This document shows, piece by piece, positions 16,156 through 24,971 of a stretch of DNA of 64,000 bases. The position numbers and the translations under genes were made by a program. The DNA is taken from positions 62,001 through 126,000 of the forward strand of contig NZ_JACHHW010000004.1 in assembly GCF_014202945.1 (NCBI RefSeq), in the 5' to 3' direction. The notes under the pieces are model-generated. The model worked only from the letters and a program-made list of their open reading frames with translations. It ran no database searches and was not told the origin of the DNA. Position 1 is the stretch's first letter, and every line of letters begins with the position of its first letter. This DNA comes from Zhongshania antarctica. GTDB lineage: Bacteria; Pseudomonadota; Gammaproteobacteria; Pseudomonadales; Spongiibacteraceae.

Positions 16156-18994
16156 AGTCGTGAATTCGCAATGAAAGATCCAGTGCACTGATAGGCATTG
16201 GTCGGCAAACATAATAACCTTGCACATACTCTACGCCCATATCCCGCACAATTTCTAGGGCTTCGCGATTCTCTACACCTTCAACAATAACTTTTTTGCC
16301 GAGATTGTGGCTCATTTCCACCATTGATTTTACCAGCACTTGGTCGCTCTCTCGCTCGTGAATAAAGCGGATAAAGGACTGGTCAATTTTAATGTAATCT
16401 ACCGGCAGTTCGCGCACATATTCAAAGGAAGTAAAGCCAATGCCAAAGTCGTCAAAAGCGACTTTAGCGCCTACGGCTTTAAAATTATTAAGTAATTTTC
16501 GGGCCGCACTTAAGTTCTCTAAGGCATCTGTTTCGACTACCTCAAAGATTAGACGGTCGGGATTGGCGCCAGTCCGTTTTAAGATCTCGTTTAACCGTTC
16601 TTCAAAGTCAGGTTGTTCAAGTGTCGGTGCGGTGATGTTGATGCTTAGCCCTGTGTGGATTCCCGAATCTTGCCATAAGCGTTGCTGACGCATGGCTTTT
16701 TCCATTACCGAGAAGTCTAATCGTGGCATCAAGCCAGATTCGGCGGCGATACCGAGGAAGTGGGCAGGGGAAATAAATTGGGCTTCGTCGTCGAGCATGC
16801 GCACTAAACATTCGCAGTGGCTAATGCTGTTTAGGCTTAAGTCTAAAATCGGTTGATAAAACAGCACTAGACGGTTGCCACTTAGCGCTGATTGTAACTG
16901 CTCTTTCATTCGGTACTTTTCGTGCCGAGACACTCGGCTGGTGTCGTCGGATTCTGCGGCGTAATAAAGGCTTCCCCGGGCCTTGTTTTTTACTTTCATC
17001 ATTGTTGAGGTGGTGTTGGAGATCAGTTCGTCGATACCACTTAAACTGTCATCGTAACTATCGACGACTATGGAAAGGCAGATCTCTTCGCTGACATTAT
17101 TCTTACTGAACGCGTAGCGAGTTAGTTTTTCAAGGCCGAGGTCTTTTACACTTTGATTTGAATTCCTAGGATGATGAACAATTGCACAAAATTCGCCAGA
17201 CCCTGTTCTCGCTAGGGGGCTGTTTTCTGGTAGGGCATCAAGTAAATGTGCGGCGAGGCCGTTTAATAAGCGATCTCCGGCGTCGAAACCAAAGCGATCA
17301 TTGAAAACTGCAAAGTCATCAATATCGAACATGACTAATTCGATTAGGTCGTTATCGCGATGCTCCGCAATATGCTCATTGGCATTTTCGGTAAAGCTAC
17401 TGCGATTGAGTAAGCCAGTAATACGGTCGTGCTGGCCTAGCCAATGGAGGCTTTCGGCCGCTTCCTTGCGCTCGGTGATGTCGATGCCCATCGAAAGAAT
17501 GTGGGCCTCGTCGTTTACGTGCAGGCAAGTGTGTGTCCACAGAAAATACAGTTTGTGGCCGTCATCGGTAAAAAAGGGCATTTGGCCCTGGGATTTTTTG
17601 CCAGTGGTGTCGGTAATGCCTTGCAAGGAAGCCGAAAGTGATTTGCTCTGATTTTCGTTTCTTACCCACGTATTAATATTGGCATTTTGTGGTGCCTTTA
17701 AGTGGAGTCCGGTTAACTCTCTGCCCATTTTGTTTATATTGCGAATGGTGCCGACGCTGTCATGAATAATTACAGTTAAAGGCGAGGCATCAAGTATTAA
17801 CTCATTGAATACTTTGGCTTCAGTAAGAGCTTCAATTTTTGATTTTAGTTCATTGCGGTGTTGGTCAACACTGGCGTTCATGCGCTCCAATGAGTCGATA
17901 ACCTCGCCAGTGGTTCGCTGCAAGATGTCTATTTCGTCAGTGTATTTTTTGCTGGACATGTGCTCTTGTAATAGCGTTTGGGCATCTTTAAAGCGGCCGT
18001 CAGGGAGCAGTGGGAGAATTTTTGCTAAACTCATCAGTCGGTCAAGCGACGGTTTCAGGATGACGGCTATTAGCGTTATTATTAAAAAGAGGGCTAATAG
18101 TGTTGAAAATATTATATTTTTTAGCTCATTAATTATGTGCGCGCGCGATTTGGATTCATTTCTGAGTACTGCGGCATAGATTCTTGGTGGTGAATTTTGA
18201 TGTAACGGGAAAAAACGTGCGCTGTAATATTGCTCACCTACGGCGTCAAAAAAGACGGTAGGGCGTTTTGCGCTAATTTCCGTTAGCCCAGCAATTCGAT
18301 TTACCATTTCCGTGGTGTCGTTGGCCTGACTGGCGATTAATACCTGATCTAGTTTGGCAGTCATGCCATTCTGGATCATGTCCAGTATCGCGATATCTGT
18401 ATGTGTTATCTCATAAAAATCTTGGATTAACAGGCTTGCAGAGCGATTAATATTGATAATTAATTCGCGTCCGTCAGTGGCAATTACCGGGATGAAAACG
18501 CTTTGCGCACAGGATGGTGTGCAATGAAGCGTTGCGAATGGGCGGCCGCTCTTTGCGATTGAGCTTATTGCAGTAAAAATATAAGGGGGGACTGCTTTAG
18601 GGTCTATTCCCTCTTGCAGCGAGGCGGCAAGAATATGGCCTTCAAGATCAATGTAATAAATTGATTCAATGTTAGACATCAGTGACGGCGGCGAAAGATT
18701 TCCTTGCTGGAACTCTTTGTCGCTAGGAATACGATATTGGTCCGCTAAGCGAAATAATTCATTGTTGGATCGTTCAGTTAGTGACGTGAACGTTTGTTGT
18801 AGGCTCTCAAGGTCTTGAATCACCGACTCTTGATTAGACTGCACCGTTTGCATATAACCGATATAGCCGCGCGACCCCATAACGATCGATACCGCTAGAA
18901 AGAGTACAATGCTGAGCTTGCGCTGCAGACCAAAGGTAGATTTGTTGTCTGCCTTTACCCCGTCGTTATTAATTTCAGTGTCCAGGTTTTTCAG
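16151..18994 (-). CDS. Membrane sensor with PAS, degenerate GGDEF and EAL domains
   Basis: Probable c-di-GMP phosphodiesterase. Residue numbers below count from the first ATG (18880). Periplasmic sensor region about 10-250 with Cys 120 and 124, membrane helix 258-278, HAMP-like linker, PAS about 355-475, GGDEF about 480-640, EAL about 660-905. The GGDEF motif reads GSGEF (560-564), so cyclase activity is unlikely. EAL catalytic residues are kept: E690 in ECL, N748, E783, D810-D811, K831, E868, Q887. The frame continues upstream of that ATG and encodes the missing first membrane helix (IVLFLAVSIVM) but has no ATG, GTG or TTG; I extended to CTG 18994, which overlaps the porin stop as CTGA with AGGG 8 nt upstream. 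ATT 18997 is another option. Confidence 0.8.
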   Translation of the reverse strand: MKNLDTEINNDGVKADNKSTFGLQRKLSIVLFLAVSIVMGSRGYIGYMQTVQSNQESVIQDLESLQQTFTSLTERSNNELFRLADQYRIPSDKEFQQGNLSPPSLMSNIESIYYIDLEGHILAASLQEGIDPKAVPPYIFTAISSIAKSGRPFATLHCTPSCAQSVFIPVIATDGRELIININRSASLLIQDFYEITHTDIAILDMIQNGMTAKLDQVLIASQANDTTEMVNRIAGLTEISAKRPTVFFDAVGEQYYSARFFPLHQNSPPRIYAAVLRNESKSRAHIINELKNIIFSTLLALFLIITLIAVILKPSLDRLMSLAKILPLLPDGRFKDAQTLLQEHMSSKKYTDEIDILQRTTGEVIDSLERMNASVDQHRNELKSKIEALTEAKVFNELILDASPLTVIIHDSVGTIRNINKMGRELTGLHLKAPQNANINTWVRNENQSKSLSASLQGITDTTGKKSQGQMPFFTDDGHKLYFLWTHTCLHVNDEAHILSMGIDITERKEAAESLHWLGQHDRITGLLNRSSFTENANEHIAEHRDNDLIELVMFDIDDFAVFNDRFGFDAGDRLLNGLAAHLLDALPENSPLARTGSGEFCAIVHHPRNSNQSVKDLGLEKLTRYAFSKNNVSEEICLSIVVDSYDDSLSGIDELISNTTSTMMKVKNKARGSLYYAAESDDTSRVSRHEKYRMKEQLQSALSGNRLVLFYQPILDLSLNSISHCECLVRMLDDEAQFISPAHFLGIAAESGLMPRLDFSVMEKAMRQQRLWQDSGIHTGLSINITAPTLEQPDFEERLNEILKRTGANPDRLIFEVVETDALENLSAARKLLNNFKAVGAKVAFDDFGIGFTSFEYVRELPVDYIKIDQSFIRFIHERESDQVLVKSMVEMSHNLGKKVIVEGVENREALEIVRDMGVEYVQGYYVCRPMPISALDLSLRIHDF

Positions 18995-20127
18995 AATCTA
19001 AACCCTACCATTATGGCTAATATCTCGGTGCGTTCAGTTAGAGGATCGTTGTGGTCAGTGTGAGGTATGCCATTGGTGCCTCGAATTCCGTAAATATCGG
19101 CAGCAATCATCCACTGTGGTGCTGGGGCCCAATTAATGCCGGCAACGAGATGGTGGCTGTCGGATTGATTTGGCCGAGATTTATCATTAATACTCATTTC
19201 GTAGCGCCCAGTAAGAACGATATTCTGGGCTAATCTGTACTGGCTCTGCACATAGGCCGATTCGAGATCGAGGCTTTGATTGCCGAAAGCTGACCGGAAG
19301 TCCGTTGTGAAGAGGCTATACTCGGCGGTAAACGTCCACTTCGCGAGATTTTTTTGCGCTGATAGAACATAGCCGTTTGCTGAAAGCGCAATGTCACCAA
19401 AGCTTCCTTGCCCTTCTAGTTGCATGTTGACAGTAGATATTGCGTATTTGCTGGTGCCGCCATCTCTGCTGTGACTAAGTTGCGCATAGATAGGGTTTCG
19501 CACATTAGCGTGATCAATAAAGGACGCAGCAGTGCGACCAAATAAATTGCTGACAATATCTGCCGATAAGCTTTTGGTGCGGCCAAAGGTGACGGATAAG
19601 CTGGTTGTGTTTTCTTCAGCATCCCAGTAGCTGTAAAGCTGTGCACCATCTGATGCAAACAGGATTTCACGAAGACCATTGCCCTCGAAATAGACCGACT
19701 GTGGCATTAATATCGTTGGTCGCGTGAATAGCACGTCACGGGTATCATTATAGAAGCCAAAGCTATTGCGTACGCGGCCGAGTCGAAACCCGAGCCCCGA
19801 TAGTTCATTCTCAATGGCTTTGTAGTCGGCAAACAAAAAATCAATTTTCACATCGCCATTATCGGAGGTACCTGCATCGCGGGTAATGATTTGTGCGGCG
19901 AGATTTAGTTTAGGGCTGGCACGGTAGTTGGCGTTGACCGCCGCCTCCATGAAATCGGTTGTACCGCGCTGGCTGTTGCCGTAAAAATTATTTCCGTCAC
20001 TGAGTAAGTAACCTTGAGAAAAGAAACCGTGAATTTGAAGATCGTTATCAATATAAGACAAGGCTGAGCAGAATGAGGAAGCGCTTAAGGCTAGGGCGGC
20101 TGCCACTAAGTTTGATAAAAGACGCAT
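18991..20127 (-). CDS. Outer-membrane porin-like beta-barrel protein
   Basis: 378 residues with a signal peptide (about 1-22, ending CSA), then alternating amphipathic strands and a terminal Phe (VGFRF), the usual last strand of an outer-membrane barrel. The start HGFFSQGYLLSDGNNFYG and the LGRVRNSFGFYNDTRD segment resemble porins found beside sensory genes in marine gammaproteobacteria. It lies between a PstS-like binding protein gene (2-bp gap) and the EAL gene (probable overlap), so the three are almost certainly co-transcribed. Solute unknown. Confidence 0.8.
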   Translation of the reverse strand: MRLLSNLVAAALALSASSFCSALSYIDNDLQIHGFFSQGYLLSDGNNFYGNSQRGTTDFMEAAVNANYRASPKLNLAAQIITRDAGTSDNGDVKIDFLFADYKAIENELSGLGFRLGRVRNSFGFYNDTRDVLFTRPTILMPQSVYFEGNGLREILFASDGAQLYSYWDAEENTTSLSVTFGRTKSLSADIVSNLFGRTAASFIDHANVRNPIYAQLSHSRDGGTSKYAISTVNMQLEGQGSFGDIALSANGYVLSAQKNLAKWTFTAEYSLFTTDFRSAFGNQSLDLESAYVQSQYRLAQNIVLTGRYEMSINDKSRPNQSDSHHLVAGINWAPAPQWMIAADIYGIRGTNGIPHTDHNDPLTERTEILAIMVGFRF

Positions 20128-20129
20128 GT

Positions 20130-20651
20130 TTATTCCTCGCCACCGACAGGGCTATTTGACACAAAAAGGCGGTAATGCGTGTCAATGCTATTTACCAAGA
20201 TTTTGGGTTGGCTCATGACATAGCCAATTGCGCCAGGCGTGTTCGCTATTGCCTGCCTTAGTTGCTCCTCGCTACCAACGACAGTGGGTGGAATACCGGT
20301 GCCGCTAAAGGTTAAGCGGTCCCACTGTTCCCGCAGTACGTATGGGTATATTTTAAGAATGGTTTTACAAAATTTTTGGTGCAAGGGTTCTTGATCGGCT
20401 AAGACAAAAACTTTAATTGGTAGGTCGTTGTCCCAGCTTCGTTTGCGGACAGAGAATATTGCTCTTAAATTGCCTAGTGTTAACTCGTCAACATTGACCC
20501 CAGAGCTTGCGTTAGCGAAGACGGTGATGGTTGGCGCAGGGCTTTGCTCAGCCCATACGCTGCTCGTAATTGGGGATATTACGCCGGCACCGATAAGTAT
20601 TATTTTCCCTAAGATCCGAGCTGTAGGTCGTGGCAATAGCTTTAGATACAC
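20130..20651 (-). CDS. PstS-like periplasmic substrate-binding protein
   Basis: 173 residues: an N-terminal membrane/signal segment (about 12-34, ending WAE) and a single PBP-like lobe resembling the small phosphate-ABC substrate-binding family (ITVFANASSGV, LRAIFSVRKRSW, GAIGYV). It is about half the length of a true PstS, and no ABC permease or ATPase genes follow, so a sensory or scaffold role is more likely than transport. GTG 20651 has GGAG 8 nt upstream. It is first in the cassette with the porin and the EAL protein. Ligand unknown; anion binding is a family-based guess. Confidence 0.78.
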   Translation of the reverse strand: MYLKLLPRPTARILGKIILIGAGVISPITSSVWAEQSPAPTITVFANASSGVNVDELTLGNLRAIFSVRKRSWDNDLPIKVFVLADQEPLHQKFCKTILKIYPYVLREQWDRLTFSGTGIPPTVVGSEEQLRQAIANTPGAIGYVMSQPKILVNSIDTHYRLFVSNSPVGGEE

Positions 20652-20771
20652 AAATCTTGCTCCAATTTCTATTGTTTGTTTCTGCTACTACACTTAATGA
20701 TTAACAATAGGCTAACTTTAGCTGTTTGTCATTGAGCTTAACCGGTGTTACAGAAGTTAAGTGATTTTTTG

Positions 20772-21482
20772 TTAGGACCTGCGTTGTATTTTAAATGCGT
20801 TAAGAAATTGCTTGATTCGCTTAGCATTAGCACCTAGATCACCTTTCCCTGTGCGCGATGTGGAGCGGAGGTCAATCGCTGATCCCGTGGCTGTTGGGGT
20901 AATTCTAATGACAATGTCGTCGATAAAACCAAACCAAAAGCTGCGCGCTTCAGCCTCCAAATGTCCGTCATTCTGATAGTAGACCAGCCATCCCATTTCG
21001 CTAGCAATTTTGGTTGCGCGTTTTTGAGCATCGGGAACTGAAAGTGGGCTATTAAGGGTGTTTAGTTCTGGGTAGGCTTGCTGCTGCAGTGGAATATTCG
21101 CGAGGGGGTAGTGGAGACTATTGTCACTTGGTTTACGCAAGTTGTGGGCTTGAATGAATTCAGGGGGGGTGCGGAGGTCGGTGCTAACGTCGTGAATCAA
21201 CGGCGCGCCTGCGCCTTGGAATAGGCTGAGGCTAAAAAAAATAATGGCGGGCAGCGCTATTAGAGCGGCATTGCTCAGCTTGCGGCGCGCTTCGACGTGC
21301 TTTGCGCGCCGGGTAAACAGTGCCGATGTGCAAATACTAATAAAGCTGAATAGGCCTGCAAGGCTAAACATGAATAGGCCGATTTGGTGGTCAAACGCCT
21401 GAAGGCGCGCGCCTGCAGTACCCATAAGGAGTAATAGTAGCGAGCAGATGGCGAGCGTCAGAGTCAATTTAGCAATAGTCAT
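20772..21482 (-). CDS. DUF1499-domain membrane protein
   Basis: 236 residues with three hydrophobic helices (about 5-25, 33-54 and 72-90), then a soluble DUF1499 domain recognisable by RSTSRTGKGDLGANAKRI near the C-terminus and the WLVYYQNDGHLEAEARS strand. Function is unknown; DUF1499 proteins occur as single-domain proteins or fused to membrane helices. The gene is solitary on the minus strand, 120 bp upstream of the binding-protein gene and divergent from an SDR. Ribosome site AGG only. Confidence 0.75.
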   Translation of the reverse strand: MTIAKLTLTLAICSLLLLLMGTAGARLQAFDHQIGLFMFSLAGLFSFISICTSALFTRRAKHVEARRKLSNAALIALPAIIFFSLSLFQGAGAPLIHDVSTDLRTPPEFIQAHNLRKPSDNSLHYPLANIPLQQQAYPELNTLNSPLSVPDAQKRATKIASEMGWLVYYQNDGHLEAEARSFWFGFIDDIVIRITPTATGSAIDLRSTSRTGKGDLGANAKRIKQFLNAFKIQRRS

Positions 21483-21626
21483 ACCGCGACCTATGTTATT
21501 TTTCGTAATCTTACCAAAGGGTAATAGCCATGTACTGTTTTTTTGGGCCTTGCCGTGATTTACTTGGTTATCGGTCTGTAACCTTTGGGTTGGGCTAACA
21601 CGAAGTATAAAAATGAGGAATCAGGA

Positions 21627-22403
21627 ATGGGACGTGTAAACGGCAAGGTATGCATTGTGACGGGTGCGGCAAGCGGCATGGGTAAGGCTGATGCGATCAT
21701 GCTCGCGGCTGAGGGCGCGAAAGTGGTGCTGACTGACCTTAATGAAGCTGACGGCCAGGCTGTAGCCGCGCAAATTGGTGAGTCTGCCATTTTTGTAAAG
21801 CACAATGTGACGAGCGAAGAAGATTGGCAGCGGGTGGTGAGTACTGCCGTGACGCATTTTGGCCGTTTGGATGTGCTAGTGAACAACGCTGGCATGATGA
21901 CTTTGGGCAATATTGTCGATTGTAGCCTTGAGGATTACCGACGTGTTAATGCGGTAAATAGCGAGGGGGTGTTTCTGGGCTGTAAGACGGCAATACCGGC
22001 AATGGAAGCGTCGGGTAATGGTGGTTCCATCATTAATATGTCCTCGGTGGCGGCGATTCACGGTATGTCTTTTGTGGCGGCGTACAGCGCGAGCAAAGGT
22101 GCGGTAATGGCATTGACCAAATCGGTAGCCTTGTATTGCCGTGAAAAGCGCAATGGCATCCGCTGTAATTCTATTCACCCGGATGGCGTTAAAACGCCGA
22201 TGGTATTTAAAGTTGCAACAGGTCAAGATTCCGCCACCAGAGAAGAGATCGAATCGCTCTCTACGGTTGAGCACCCAATGTGCGAGCCAGAAGATATTGC
22301 CGCGCTGGTACTGTATTTGGCATCGGATGAGTCGAAATTTGTGAATGCGGCGGAAATGTTGATTGATAATGCCTCCACGGCGACACCGCCAATCAGCATG
22401 TAA
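21627..22403 (+). CDS. SDR-family oxidoreductase (cyclopentanol dehydrogenase-like)
   Basis: 258-residue classical short-chain dehydrogenase: TGAASGMGK coenzyme motif, Asp in LTDLNE (NAD preference), NNAGMM, catalytic Ser in INMSSVA, and YSASK. Family resemblance is to alcohol dehydrogenases acting on cyclic or secondary alcohols, but the substrate cannot be read from sequence. ATG 21627 has GAGGAA about 6 nt upstream; the longer frame from 21585 is not needed. An EthD-like gene follows 51 bp later on the same strand and may share its transcript. Confidence 0.87.
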   Translation: MGRVNGKVCIVTGAASGMGKADAIMLAAEGAKVVLTDLNEADGQAVAAQIGESAIFVKHNVTSEEDWQRVVSTAVTHFGRLDVLVNNAGMMTLGNIVDCSLEDYRRVNAVNSEGVFLGCKTAIPAMEASGNGGSIINMSSVAAIHGMSFVAAYSASKGAVMALTKSVALYCREKRNGIRCNSIHPDGVKTPMVFKVATGQDSATREEIESLSTVEHPMCEPEDIAALVLYLASDESKFVNAAEMLIDNASTATPPISM

Positions 22404-22454
22404 GTCTGGACGCGGTATGTATGATTAATTGCATTATAAAAATAAGGAGAATGC

Positions 22455-23147
22455 GTGCAAAAAATTATTTATTTAATGTGGGCTGGTGTGCCGGGGCCAG
22501 ATTTTAACCAGCGCCTATTATCTTGGTTGGGGCCTGAACTGGCTTCTCAAGCTGGGGTTAAACGTGTTCAGTTGAATCTGGTTGATGACGCGGTGGCTGC
22601 GGCCGCCGCGTTGCGCATGGAGAATTCAGCACAGGGATTTGACGCAATGTGCTCGTTGTATTTAGATGAGGACGCAGAGCGGCTGGTGCTTCAGGAATAC
22701 ATTCAATCATGCTGCGTTCAATATAGTCGCTATCATGTGGAAGAGTTTGAAACGCTTGAAAATACAACGCAGCGCGTAGGAAGCGGACAGCGGACCCCAG
22801 GGTTTAGTCAGGTGGCGTTGCTGCGTTGTCCGCAGAGCATGGCCTATGAGGACTGGCGAGGCTACTGGCAGGGCACACACACCCAGATTGCCATCGACAC
22901 GCAGTCGAGTTTTCGCTATGTACAAAATGTGGTAACTGAACTCGCCGGTAGTGATGTGGGCTGTTATCACGCTATTGTTGAAGAATGTTTCCCCGCTGAC
23001 GCAATGACAGACCCTGAAGTGTTTTATGCGGCGAAAGGCGACCCTGAAAAGTACCAAGCCAATTGCCAAAAAATGATTTCTAGCTGTCAAAATTTTATCG
23101 ATTTTGATGAAATTGATGTAATACCGACGAGCGAGTATCAGTTTTGA
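22455..23147 (+). CDS. EthD-domain protein
   Basis: 230 residues. The C-terminal half has the EthD dimeric alpha/beta-barrel signature (YEDWRGYWQGTHTQIA, then a FRYVQN strand), and the N-terminal half may be a second, diverged copy (LLSWLGPEL). EthD-like proteins are small ferredoxin-fold proteins found with oxidative catabolic genes, usually without a proven reaction. Start GTG 22455 has AAGGAG 5 nt upstream. It follows an SDR gene and precedes ung by 33 bp. Confidence 0.72.
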   Translation: MQKIIYLMWAGVPGPDFNQRLLSWLGPELASQAGVKRVQLNLVDDAVAAAAALRMENSAQGFDAMCSLYLDEDAERLVLQEYIQSCCVQYSRYHVEEFETLENTTQRVGSGQRTPGFSQVALLRCPQSMAYEDWRGYWQGTHTQIAIDTQSSFRYVQNVVTELAGSDVGCYHAIVEECFPADAMTDPEVFYAAKGDPEKYQANCQKMISSCQNFIDFDEIDVIPTSEYQF

Positions 23148-23180
23148 ATTTATTATTTCTGACAGCTAGGCATTAACGCA

Positions 23181-23891
23181 GTGACCGAGAGTGCCGTCGA
23201 TTCCTCCTGGCAGGATCTGCTAGAGCGGGAGTTTGCTCAAGACTACTACTGTGACCTAATGGTCTTTCTAGAAAAGCGAAAGGCCGCGGGCGCCAATATT
23301 TTTCCGCCGCAAAGAGTATGGTTTTCTGCTTTGGCGTCTACGCCATTGACTGATGTTAAAGTGGTTATTCTCGGTCAAGACCCTTACCACGCAGAGGGGC
23401 AGGCGCATGGCCTGTGTTTCTCGGTGCTGCCTGGCGTGAAAACGCCGCCGTCATTGAAAAATATCTACAAGGAGTTGCACCGAGATCTGCATTTGCCAAT
23501 CCCGCGCCACGGCTGTCTAGATAGCTGGGCGAAGCAGGGTGTGCTTCTGCTGAATACCGTGTTCACGGTGGAAGAGGGTAAGGCTGGGTCTCATCAGGGC
23601 AAGGGTTGGGAGCGCTTTAGTGAGGCGCTTATCTCGACCCTCAACACTGAGCGCGAAGGCCTGGTGTTTATGCTCTGGGGTGCGCAGGCGCAAAAAAAAG
23701 GGGCGGACATTGATCAAGATCGTCACTTGGTTTTACGCGCAGCTCATCCATCGCCTTTGTCAGCTCATCGGGGGTTTTTGGGCTGCGGTCATTTCTCGCA
23801 GGCGAATGCCTATTTGAGGGCACGCGGCCAGCAGGCGGTAGACTGGCAGATTCCGGTACTGCCCGAGCCGGCGTTCCAGCTTATTCCTTAG
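23181..23891 (+). CDS. ung: Uracil-DNA glycosylase (family 1)
   Basis: Removes uracil from DNA to start base-excision repair. 236 residues: water-activating motif GQDPYH (65-70, with catalytic D67), uracil-binding LLLNTV (about 122-127), and the leucine-loop motif HPSPLSAHRG (189-198). It is full length for family 1. GTG 23181 gives the family N-terminus. Its last 11 bp overlap the 3' end of the convergent MerR gene. Confidence 0.95.
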   Translation: MTESAVDSSWQDLLEREFAQDYYCDLMVFLEKRKAAGANIFPPQRVWFSALASTPLTDVKVVILGQDPYHAEGQAHGLCFSVLPGVKTPPSLKNIYKELHRDLHLPIPRHGCLDSWAKQGVLLLNTVFTVEEGKAGSHQGKGWERFSEALISTLNTEREGLVFMLWGAQAQKKGADIDQDRHLVLRAAHPSPLSAHRGFLGCGHFSQANAYLRARGQQAVDWQIPVLPEPAFQLIP

Positions 23892-24711
23892 GCAGGTCGT
23901 CCATAATGGTTTCAAGGGTGTCGGCCAAAAAGCGACTAGCGGCAATTTCCATGGCGCGACCCAATTCTGCGTCAACGACTTTCTCGGCTAGCGGTCGGAG
24001 CCGCCATATCAGTTCCGCAATTTTGGGTAACTCTTCCTTCGGCGGTAATTTCTGCTCGGCGTAAGGCTCCAGCACGTGCTGAGACACAAGTTTAACAAAC
24101 TCATTAGCCACCTTCTGAACGTTGCCGCGCATCATGCGCAAAATGTCGAGCAACTCGTCTAGTGGGATGCCTGTGGCACACAGCTCCTCGGCAACTTTTA
24201 GGGTGCTCATGCTGGATACGCGCATTTTACTGCCTGAGACACTAAATAGGCCCAGGTCATGGGCTGTTTTAATCGCTGACGGCGTGAGTTTGGTGCCAAA
24301 CATCCTTACGAGCTCTGTCATGGGGAGTGTGGTCGGGGCCTCATTCGTCCACGGCGAGTTAACTGCCGTTTCTATGCCCAGTATTTCACTTAGGCCTACA
24401 CCTTCTTCTAGTGCGGCCAATAATTCCCGTATTGAGGACAGGGTGTAGCCGCGATCTAATAAATTGGCGATTAGCCGCAAGCGCGATAGGTGTTGGTTGT
24501 TGTATATACCCTTGCGACCCTGCAGCGCAGGCGGTGGAAGTACCCCTCGGTCTTGATAGGCGCGGATATTGCGAACCGTTGTGTTTGCGGCAATAGCCAG
24601 TTGTTCAACCGAATAGTCGCGCTGCACGTCCGGTTCACGGTGGTCTTCAGCTTGCCCCGCTTGAGGTAAGAGTTGGGCCATGCTCGTGATGGTGTCTTCG
24701 GGAAATTTCAT
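23881..24711 (-). CDS. MerR-family transcriptional regulator
   Basis: 276 residues: a variable N-terminus of about 30, a MerR winged helix (about 32-100, YSVEQLAIAANTTVRNIRAYQDRGVLPPP in two parts), then a long C-terminal effector domain (about 125-270) with no metal-binding cysteine pattern. That size suggests an organic ligand instead of a metal. It is divergent from a TonB receptor gene, and the gap between them holds two palindromes, so it is a good candidate to control that receptor. The start is uncertain: ATG 24711 and ATG 24681 both have weak ribosome sites. It overlaps ung by 11 bp at the 3' end. Confidence 0.82.
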   Translation of the reverse strand: MKFPEDTITSMAQLLPQAGQAEDHREPDVQRDYSVEQLAIAANTTVRNIRAYQDRGVLPPPALQGRKGIYNNQHLSRLRLIANLLDRGYTLSSIRELLAALEEGVGLSEILGIETAVNSPWTNEAPTTLPMTELVRMFGTKLTPSAIKTAHDLGLFSVSGSKMRVSSMSTLKVAEELCATGIPLDELLDILRMMRGNVQKVANEFVKLVSQHVLEPYAEQKLPPKEELPKIAELIWRLRPLAEKVVDAELGRAMEIAASRFLADTLETIMDDLPKE

Positions 24712-24787
24712 TTTCGCTAGGTAGCCGTCTCGATGAAGGGAGGTGGGTAATGGTGAGCCCTAAGGCGTTGATTCTTACTAAAGCCAG

Positions 24788-24805
24788 CGCCAATTGCAAT
24801 TGGCG
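24788..24805. promoter_or_regulatory. 18-bp perfect palindrome, possible operator
   Basis: Half site CGCCAATTG followed directly by its reverse complement, in the gap between the divergent MerR gene and the TonB receptor gene. Perfect symmetry over 18 bp with no spacer suggests a dimeric regulator site. Confidence 0.55.
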
Positions 24806-24810
24806 TTGTG

Positions 24811-24833
24811 ATTGACAGGCTTTATTTGTCAAT
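24811..24833. promoter_or_regulatory. ATTGACA-N9-TGTCAAT inverted repeat, possible operator
   Basis: Seven-base arms at 24811-24817 and 24827-24833 with a 9-bp spacer. It lies five bases from the 18-bp palindrome. TTGACA within each arm could also serve as a -35 element in either direction. Position and symmetry suit control by the divergent MerR regulator. Confidence 0.5.
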
Positions 24834-24880
24834 TCAGCCAATGTTGCAATGCTGTGATGCTGTCAGTGTAAACAAATAAC

Positions 24881-24909
24881 TTGACTTAGTTTTGAGTGGG
24901 CACTAATTT
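24881..24909 (+). promoter_or_regulatory. Candidate sigma-70 promoter of the TonB receptor gene
   Basis: TTGACT (24881-24886), a 17-bp spacer, then TAATTT (24904-24909), ending about 60 bp before the chosen start. The -35 is close to consensus and the -10 is weak, which is typical of an activated promoter. Confidence 0.4.
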
Positions 24910-24971
24910 ACCATCAAATTATGTTCCATAAAGCTATGTCTTATAAAAATAATTTGATTCGAGGTTTGTGT

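Noticed and set aside
20730-20765. Possible Pho box (CTGTAAC on the minus strand) ahead of the PstS-like gene
   Set aside because: Only one seven-base unit matches; the second unit at 11-bp spacing is absent, so phosphate control is not supported.
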